Positions 6,706 to 11,650 of a stretch of DNA of 11,650 bases are shown piece by piece. How positions within the stretch are numbered: position 1 is the first letter of the stretch; each line of letters begins with the position of its first letter. Under the pieces are notes generated by a model. The model did no database searches, was not told the DNA's origin, and saw nothing but the letters and a program-made list of their open reading frames with translations. The stretch covers positions 46,018 to 57,667 of the forward strand of contig DBYD01000022.1 in NCBI GenBank assembly GCA_002309855.1, read 5' to 3'. This DNA is from Bacteroidales bacterium UBA1195. GTDB lineage: Bacteria; Bacteroidota; Bacteroidia; Bacteroidales; WCHB1-69. A program made the translations under genes and the position numbers.

Positions 6706-8457
6706 CTATTCCATATTTACTAAAATTAAAGGACCATAAGTTATTATGCCACGTCTTTCATTTGTTGTATTCTCACTTTCATTTGAGCTGCTTTTCTTTT
6801 TTCTATTCTGCTTATAGTTATCTTCCAACATATTAAATGGTGTTACAAATGATCCTGAAATAGCACCTTTAAATCCCGCTTCAAATAGGCAACCTGAAAA
6901 ATTTGATCGACAAAATGGGATGTCATCAATATTTGCAGCTTTCCCTACGGCAAATGAAAAAATCTCACCAGCCAGATCTATTCCAAAATTTCCCCAATTC
7001 TTATGCCTGTCTTTGCTTTTTAGCACGACTGATGTGAAGGTGATTTTCCCTTCATTTTCTTCAGAACCCTTTAAATCCACTGCGGATTTTAAAACCATGG
7101 AACCACCTTCTATTGCTAATTTGGCAGTTTTCCCTAAACCAGGTGCTATACCGTCAGCAAGACCTTCTACTGCTGATATGCCAACATCCACCCAGTCAAT
7201 ATTCTTGCCCCAATTATTAAAAAAACCTTTTCCATTATTCAAATTTGTGAATCCGTTACTAATTGTTTGGGAAGTTATTTCCATAGTTGCTTTTACTGCA
7301 GCTCCAATAAGTGCACCGATTAATTCATCCCCATCCGGATCCACATACTTCACCGGGTTGTTCGCGCAGTAGGCGTATGGTGTCATCCAGAAGTACTTCT
7401 CAAACATCGCATCCCTGCTGGTAAACACCGGCGGTTTGTAGTACCTTGCCTCATAATAATACATGCCGGTTTCTTCGTCCAATTCCTTGGCGTTGAAGCT
7501 GTACTTGGGTATAATGTCGTTGCCGAAGGTGGCATTGAACTCGGTGGTGATTTCACCGAAAGGAGCGTAAAGGAACCCTTGGGTTATGGTGGCGTTGTTG
7601 TCGGTGACATACGCGGTGCTTCCCAAGTGGTTGGTGTGGTAGTAGAAGATGTCGGAGGTGGCATTGACGGGTTGCAGGGAATTAAGTTCCACTGTTCCCT
7701 GAAAATCTACAGGCTGCCCGTCCGAAACAAGTTCCTGTATGTTTTCGCGGAATTTCTCCTCCGCACGCATCATACGGTATTCCAACCGGTCATTGCTTGT
7801 CGCATCTGTTGGATGGGTGTTGCTACCGAGGCGGCTGGCAATGCGCTCCACACCGTTGTAGTAGTGCTTGGTGTATTCGCCGTTGTGGTTGAAGTTCAGG
7901 TAGGCGTTGGGGTAGAACATAGCACTTTGCAGCTGCAAGTCCAGCGGTTCCGGCTGCCCGTTCACCCACTGGTTCGTGTTGAGGAAACTCAACTTGTAGG
8001 TGCGGGAGTTGGAGGAGTTGTAGCCGTAGTAGGCGAAGTCCGTAAGGTTGTTGCTGTAGGCTTTGAGGTTTGCGGCGGAGTTGAAGAGGTAGTACTCAGT
8101 GTAGGGCATCGGGTGCTGCACTTCGCGTTTGCGCAGGCTGCCGTTGATGCCGAAGGTGAGGGTTTCGGTGGCAACATTGTTGCTGATGTCGGTGATGGTG
8201 CGCTGTTGGGGCGCGAACAGGGTCTGGGCATCCTGCAAACTGTTGTAAACAGGATAGGTGTAGGCTTGGATCTCGGATTGCGTGGTGTTGTTCTGCAAAT
8301 CGGCCTGCGCAAGGCTGTAACTGGTGATTTTACCCCAGTTGCCATAACTGACCGCCAGCTGGTAGCCCTGATGCTGTGTCTCCGTGGCCGCAGTCAGCTG
8401 GTCGGAGGATAGCTCTGCCCATAATGTGCCGTAAGAGAGTAATTTGTTATAAAACAT
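6706..8457 (-). CDS. Displaced RHS core fragment with unassigned C-terminal toxin tip
   Basis: The product has 583 residues. Residues about 18-376 are RHS core, nearly identical to the upstream RHS gene: the YD-type segment, FYYHTNHLGSTAYVTD, GFLYAPFGEI, YSFNAKELDEETGMYYYEAR and the closing NPVKYVDPDGDE. In RHS proteins this DPxG boundary is where the toxic C-terminus is released. Residues about 377-583 form a tip unlike the other gene: an Ala/Gly-rich opening (LIGALIGAAVKATMEI), an amphipathic stretch (WVDVGISAVEGLADGIAPGLGK), a second Gly-rich region with PFCRSNFSGC, and a Lys/Ser/Asn-rich end. No nuclease, deaminase or protease motif is seen; membrane activity is a guess. The first 17 residues are not RHS-like, and the core starts abruptly. 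A full-length N-terminus is missing, so this is probably an orphan cassette. It may be poorly expressed until recombined behind a complete RHS gene. Confidence 0.85.
   Translation of the reverse strand: MFYNKLLSYGTLWAELSSDQLTAATETQHQGYQLAVSYGNWGKITSYSLAQADLQNNTTQSEIQAYTYPVYNSLQDAQTLFAPQQRTITDISNNVATETLTFGINGSLRKREVQHPMPYTEYYLFNSAANLKAYSNNLTDFAYYGYNSSNSRTYKLSFLNTNQWVNGQPEPLDLQLQSAMFYPNAYLNFNHNGEYTKHYYNGVERIASRLGSNTHPTDATSNDRLEYRMMRAEEKFRENIQELVSDGQPVDFQGTVELNSLQPVNATSDIFYYHTNHLGSTAYVTDNNATITQGFLYAPFGEITTEFNATFGNDIIPKYSFNAKELDEETGMYYYEARYYKPPVFTSRDAMFEKYFWMTPYAYCANNPVKYVDPDGDELIGALIGAAVKATMEITSQTISNGFTNLNNGKGFFNNWGKNIDWVDVGISAVEGLADGIAPGLGKTAKLAIEGGSMVLKSAVDLKGSEENEGKITFTSVVLKSKDRHKNWGNFGIDLAGEIFSFAVGKAANIDDIPFCRSNFSGCLFEAGFKGAISGSFVTPFNMLEDNYKQNRKKKSSSNESENTTNERRGIITYGPLILVNME
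7336..8408 (-). repeat. RHS core direct repeat, copy 2
   Basis: This 1,073-base segment matches 9486-10558 in the same orientation at a constant offset of 2,150 bases, with no net indel. One edge is the CGGAT of the DPxG boundary and the other is GTCGGAGG at 8401-8408. Outside both edges the sequences are unrelated. Identity is high (about 90% by eye) and patchy; 8213-8408 is identical to the other copy. Confidence 0.93.
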
Positions 8458-8482
8458 TCATATGACTGTTATTCAAATTCAC

Positions 8483-8511
8483 GGTGATTTCTATCATAAT
8501 GATTATTCACC
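8483..8511. repeat. Palindromic element between immunity gene and second RHS fragment
   Basis: GGTGA at 8483-8487 is matched by TCACC at 8507-8511, and between them ATAATGATTAT (8496-8506) is a perfect 11-base palindrome. It lies in the 64-base gap upstream of the 6706-8457 gene. No U-run follows on the minus strand, so an operator-like site or chance AT-rich symmetry is as likely as a terminator. Confidence 0.3.
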
Positions 8512-8521
8512 AGATAAAACA

Positions 8522-8929
8522 TTATTCTGCATTATATCCAATAATCTCTTGAAAGATTACGCTTTTATCATTTTTTACTTTGTATAATAAGACCATCTTT
8601 TTTTTATAGTTAATTCCTATAATTCTAATTTCTATCGCGTTTCTTTTCTTTATTATGCCTTTTACATTTAAATGAATCCAAACATTAATGCAAAGTATAC
8701 CAAGAATGTACTCTTTTTTTATTTCGTTATAAAAAGTTTGTTCATATAGATTTATAAGCGACATTGGATTGGGAAATTCATTTTCCACTTCGTGTTCCAA
8801 TGGATATATATACTTTTTTTTATCCATTATCATAGCAAATGGATGAAATTCCCTGTAATTTGTAAGAAATGCCGTCAAATATTCTTTCGCACTTTCTATT
8901 AAAGCTATCTCATCTTCAGTTAGGAACAT
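8522..8929 (-). CDS. Candidate immunity protein for the nuclease-type RHS tip
   Basis: The product has 135 residues, starting at ATG 8927-8929; a TTG three bases earlier is less likely. It overlaps the last 14 bases of the RHS gene in another frame (RHS stop at 8916-8918), so translation is probably coupled. That is typical of toxin-immunity pairs. It is predicted soluble, with no signal peptide or membrane helix. Features are an N-terminal helix (TEDEIALIESAKEYLTAF), a segment REFHPFAMIMDKKKYIYPLE, a central helix (SLINLYEQTFYNEIKK) and a strand-rich C-terminal half (ILGILCINVWIHLNVKG, NAIEIRIIGINYKKKMVLLY). The 'HPFAMIMD' plus 'AIEIRI' pattern recalls small predicted immunity proteins found after RHS tips, but I cannot name the family. 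It would be expected to bind the tip at 8916-9485 in the cytoplasm. Strong AT bias compared with the RHS core suggests transfer together with the tip. Confidence 0.82.
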   Translation of the reverse strand: MFLTEDEIALIESAKEYLTAFLTNYREFHPFAMIMDKKKYIYPLEHEVENEFPNPMSLINLYEQTFYNEIKKEYILGILCINVWIHLNVKGIIKKRNAIEIRIIGINYKKKMVLLYKVKNDKSVIFQEIIGYNAE

Positions 8930-11090
8930 CAATCGAAGTATTAATTGGTTTTTGAATAAAAACTCGAGTGTTATCTGTCTTAACTACTGGTATAGTTAAG
9001 TTATAATATTGAATATCAAAACCATTTTCTGTTATCGTTCTGCTGATATTTGCGGTTCTATTTATTACGAGTCGTGGATTTTTCCCATTACTATTTGAGA
9101 CTTCTTTTTGTAATCTTAATTGCTTTGAATCTGATAATTTTTTAACATTTTTTACTTCTGTTGTTTGTCCATCTTTCATGCCATCAGGTATGGTTGTACC
9201 TTTCTTCCCTGTTTTAGGATCGGTTTGTGTGTATGGTTTTGTGTTTTTTTGCAACCCAAGTTTCTGTAATTGTTCCGCTTCAACTTGTTTTCCTTCTGAA
9301 ATGCGTTGTAGATTTATTGTTGGTTTCCCATTTGTTGTTTCAGTTGTATTTTTTGCCATAGTCCTTACAGGACGTACAAGTGGCGTTTTATTAGCAGACA
9401 ATGCCATAATTTCAGGTGTAGTGGTTAAAAAGGAAGTATTAGTAAAAAAGGGGAATATTGGAGGAATTTGCATCTCTTCCCCACTCGGATCCACATACTT
9501 CACCGGATTGTTCGCGCAATAGGCATACGGGGTCATCCAGAAGTACTTCTCAAACATCGCATCCCTGCTGGTAAACACCGGCGGTTTGTAGTACCTTGCT
9601 TCGTAATAATACATGCCTGTCTCCTCATCCAGTTCCTTGGCGTTGAAGGAGTATTTGGGCAAGGTGCCGTTTTGCCACATGGGGGCGTACTCTGTGGTGA
9701 TTTCACCGAAAGGAGCGTAAAGGAACCCTTGGGTTATGGTGGCGTTGTTGTCGGTGACATACGCGGTGCTGCCGAGGTGGTTTGTGTGGTAGTAGAAGAT
9801 GTCGGAGGTGACATTGACAGGTTGCAGGGAATTAAGTTCCACTGTTCCCTGAAAATCCACGGGCTGCCCGTCCGAAACAAGTTCCTGTATGTTTTCGCGG
9901 AATTTCTCCTCCTCTCGCATCATACGGTATTCCAACCGGTCATTGCTTGTCGCATCTGTTGGATGGGTGTTGCTACCGAGGCGGCTGGCAATACGCTCCG
10001 CACCGTTGTAGTAATGCTTGGTGTATTCACCGTTATGGTTGAAGTTCAGGTAGGCGTTGGGGTAGAACATAGCACTTTGCAGCTGCAAGTCCAGCGGTTC
10101 CGGCTGGCCGTTCACCCATTGGTTCTGGTTGAGAAAACTCAACTTGTAGGCACGTGTGTTGGAGGCGTTGTAGCCATAATAAGCGAAATCCAAGCCGTTG
10201 TTGCTGTAGGCCTTCAGGTTGGCTGCGGAGTTGAACAGGTAGTATTCAGTGAAGGAATTCTGTGCCTGCACGTCACGCCTGCGCAAGGAGCCGTTGATGC
10301 CGAAGGTGAGGGTTTCAGTGGCAACGTTGTTGTTCGCATCGGTGATGGTGCGCTGTGCCGGAGCGAACAGGGTCTGGGCATCCTGCAAACTGTTGTAAAC
10401 AGGATAGGTGTAGGCTTGGATCTCGGATTGCGTGGTGTTGTTCTGCAAATCGGCCTGCGCAAGGCTGTAACTGGTGATTTTACCCCAGTTGCCATAACTG
10501 ACCGCCAGCTGGTAGCCCTGATGCTGTGTCTCCGTGGCCGCAGTCAGCTGGTCGGAGGCATCGTAGGTAAAGGTTTCCGTGAAGTTCCTGTTCGTCAGCC
10601 ACGGGCAGACAGAGGTCACCTGTGTGACGTTACCAACATTGTCGTAGGTGTAGGCGAAGGAGGAGACCTGGCTGTTGCCGTTCATGGTGGTGATGCCGGA
10701 AAGCCTCCTTGTAAGGTTGTTGTAGCTGTAGTTGGTCTTCAATCCGTTGCCGTACTTCTGGCTGGTCTTCGCGCCGAATCTGTCGTAGGTCACGTTGTCC
10801 AGGTAGGTGTAGTTGCTGTTGTTGGTAATGCTTTGCAGCTGTCCGCCGAGGTCATACTGGTATTTCAACCTTTCCCCGTCAGGGTAGAATATGCTGTCCA
10901 CACGTCCCCAGGAATCATAGCGGAACTGCGTTGTCAAGGATATTGGCTGCGAGAGGAACGGAAGCGCATAAATACGGGTCTCCTTGGTGATTTCACCCAT
11001 TTTCCCATACTGGTAGCAGACAACGCCGCTTTCGTCGTAGAGGGAATCGTACAGAACTTCAACAACTAATATGTTACGACTTGATTTCAT
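8916..11090 (-). CDS. N-terminally incomplete RHS protein with PD-(D/E)xK-like nuclease toxin tip
   Basis: The product has 724 residues. After about 12 non-RHS residues (MKSSRNILVVEV), RHS/YD repeats run to about 536: YDSLYDESGVVCYQYGKMGE, FRYDSWGRVDSIFYPDGERL, YQYDLGGQL, YTYDNVGNVTQV, HTNHLGSTAY, YAPFGEI, KELDEETGMYYYEARYY, ending NPVKYVDPSGEE. The cage-like core normally encloses the toxin and releases it at DPxG. The tip (about 537-724) has a linker rich in Thr/Asn/Lys, then a domain with KQVEAEQLQKLGL, IPDGM (Asp636), TEVKN (Glu645, Lys647), KQLR (Gln657) and PRLVINR. D...ExK plus QL is the active-site pattern of restriction-endonuclease-fold tips (Tox-REase type), so it is probably a DNase. 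Full-length Bacteroidota RHS proteins are usually well over 1,000 residues with N-terminal secretion-related domains; these are absent, so this is likely an orphan or broken copy. The candidate immunity gene overlaps the 3' end. Confidence 0.88.
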   Translation of the reverse strand: MKSSRNILVVEVLYDSLYDESGVVCYQYGKMGEITKETRIYALPFLSQPISLTTQFRYDSWGRVDSIFYPDGERLKYQYDLGGQLQSITNNSNYTYLDNVTYDRFGAKTSQKYGNGLKTNYSYNNLTRRLSGITTMNGNSQVSSFAYTYDNVGNVTQVTSVCPWLTNRNFTETFTYDASDQLTAATETQHQGYQLAVSYGNWGKITSYSLAQADLQNNTTQSEIQAYTYPVYNSLQDAQTLFAPAQRTITDANNNVATETLTFGINGSLRRRDVQAQNSFTEYYLFNSAANLKAYSNNGLDFAYYGYNASNTRAYKLSFLNQNQWVNGQPEPLDLQLQSAMFYPNAYLNFNHNGEYTKHYYNGAERIASRLGSNTHPTDATSNDRLEYRMMREEEKFRENIQELVSDGQPVDFQGTVELNSLQPVNVTSDIFYYHTNHLGSTAYVTDNNATITQGFLYAPFGEITTEYAPMWQNGTLPKYSFNAKELDEETGMYYYEARYYKPPVFTSRDAMFEKYFWMTPYAYCANNPVKYVDPSGEEMQIPPIFPFFTNTSFLTTTPEIMALSANKTPLVRPVRTMAKNTTETTNGKPTINLQRISEGKQVEAEQLQKLGLQKNTKPYTQTDPKTGKKGTTIPDGMKDGQTTEVKNVKKLSDSKQLRLQKEVSNSNGKNPRLVINRTANISRTITENGFDIQYYNLTIPVVKTDNTRVFIQKPINTSIDVPN
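9486..10558 (-). repeat. RHS core direct repeat, copy 1
   Basis: This copy is inside the 8916-11090 gene and pairs with 7336-8408. Here the core continues upstream for about 500 more bases (to about 11060), whereas the second copy stops at GTCGGAGG. This copy therefore holds the longer RHS sequence and is the likelier parent. Homologous exchange between the copies would delete the nuclease tip and its immunity gene and join the second tip in frame to the longer core, since the 2,150-base offset retains the reading frame of the shared core. Confidence 0.93.
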
Positions 11091-11134
11091 TTACACAACT
11101 GCTGTCCAATTTTCAGAGTTCATTACAAAAACAC

Positions 11135-11539
11135 CTACTTTTTTATCCTTACATATTGAAAATATGCTATTACTATTATTCCTATATTAATTAATGCCTT
11201 ACTGGAAAATATTAACAAAGTAATAATAGATTGTTGTTCGATGGTATAAAATGAACTTGTTGTCATATAATATCGTCCAGGCAAATTAAAAAACTTTAAT
11301 ATAAAAGACAATAAAACGACTAATAATATTTTCCATATTTTTATGTCCCTAAATTTATTCATTTTTATAAAACACAAAAGAAAACAAACAACAACCAAAA
11401 TTAACGAAATGGGAATAAAAATAATCTTTTCATTAAATCCCAAGAGCAAACTCGAAATCAAATCGCATACGATATTATAAATTTGAATAGTTATGAAATA
11501 AAAAATTATTCCATAACAAAAACTGGTGTCTTTCGTCAT
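11135..11539 (-). CDS. Small four-helix membrane protein, candidate immunity protein of an RHS tip beyond the window
   Basis: From the ATG at 11537-11539 the product has 134 residues; a TTG six bases upstream is a possible alternative start. Four membrane segments are visible: about 9-33 (GIIFYFITIQIYNIV), 39-58 (IPISLILVVVCFLLCF), 69-85 (ILLVVLLSFIL) and 105-127 (IITLLIF ... IGIIVIAYF). Short basic loops lie between them and the C-terminus is YVRIKK. It matches no family I recognise. It is strongly AT-rich, lies 44 bases upstream of an RHS fragment, and has the same size class and base bias as the small genes after the other RHS fragments. By analogy it may be the immunity gene of a preceding RHS cassette to the right of the window. 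The 111 bases from 11540 to the right edge are very AT-rich and hold no gene or promoter I can support. Confidence 0.72.
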   Translation of the reverse strand: MTKDTSFCYGIIFYFITIQIYNIVCDLISSLLLGFNEKIIFIPISLILVVVCFLLCFIKMNKFRDIKIWKILLVVLLSFILKFFNLPGRYYMTTSSFYTIEQQSIITLLIFSSKALINIGIIVIAYFQYVRIKK

Positions 11540-11650
11540 TTTCAAATAATTTAAATTTATTAATATATCATTTAATTACTTGTTTTAGAATAATATACAT
11601 TTATCACACTGTTTTTGCGTTTTTAATTTTGAATCTACTTTAAAAAGTTA

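Noticed and set aside
7336..10558. Insertion sequence or transposon as the source of the direct repeats.
   Set aside because: The repeats are RHS core coding sequence with no transposase, terminal inverted repeats or target duplication; cassette duplication explains them better.
9468..11069. A 533-codon open frame on the plus strand opposite the first RHS gene.
   Set aside because: It is the mirror of the RHS core, whose codon bias leaves few stops on the opposite strand. The translation is Val/Gly-rich and low in complexity, with no domain. The same shadow appears opposite the second core at 7579-8412.
11540..11650. Possible gene or regulatory RNA at the right edge.
   Set aside because: It is only 111 very AT-rich bases, with no open frame, hairpin plus U-run or promoter element that I can defend.

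Overview
The window looks like a Bacteroidota (probably Bacteroidales) chromosome segment. The main reasons are a protein ending in a type IX secretion (T9SS) type A sorting domain, a TPR/PD40 periplasmic-type protein, a lipoprotein of the choice-of-anchor Q/parallel beta-helix kind common in Bacteroidales, and RHS proteins of the Bacteroidota style. Every gene I can support is on the minus strand, so transcription runs from high to low coordinates. There is no RNA gene, CRISPR array or transposase in view, and no gene-free stretch longer than about 120 bases.

Right half (about 5.5-11.5 kb): a polymorphic-toxin (RHS) cassette array. In the direction of transcription it contains a small four-helix membrane protein (11135-11539), an RHS core fragment with a PD-(D/E)xK-like nuclease tip (8916-11090), an overlapping small soluble gene that is the candidate immunity protein (8522-8929), a second shorter RHS core fragment with an unrelated tip (6706-8457), and two small membrane proteins (6024-6641 and 5527-6009). 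The two RHS genes share a 1,073-base direct repeat that ends at the DPxG boundary of the RHS core, after which the tips are unrelated. Neither RHS gene has the N-terminal half expected of a full-length Bacteroidota RHS protein, so both look like displaced ('orphan') tip cassettes that recombination could place behind a full-length RHS gene outside the window. Tips and small genes are visibly AT-rich, whereas the cores are GC-richer.

Left half (1 to 5.4 kb): GC-richer envelope genes. A secreted protein with eight CARDB-like repeats and a T9SS sorting domain (2244-5405) is followed by a lipoprotein (689-2179). After only 7 bases comes the start of a TPR/PD40 protein (1-681) that runs off the left edge. 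A nested hairpin with a U-run after the 2244-5405 gene may separate it from the lipoprotein/TPR pair.

How the genes may work together: in the right half each tip is probably a contact-dependent or interbacterial toxin protected by the small gene(s) directly downstream. The membrane character of the small genes after the second tip suggests, but does not prove, that this tip acts on membranes. The left-half genes look like surface and outer-membrane functions with no visible functional link to the RHS array.
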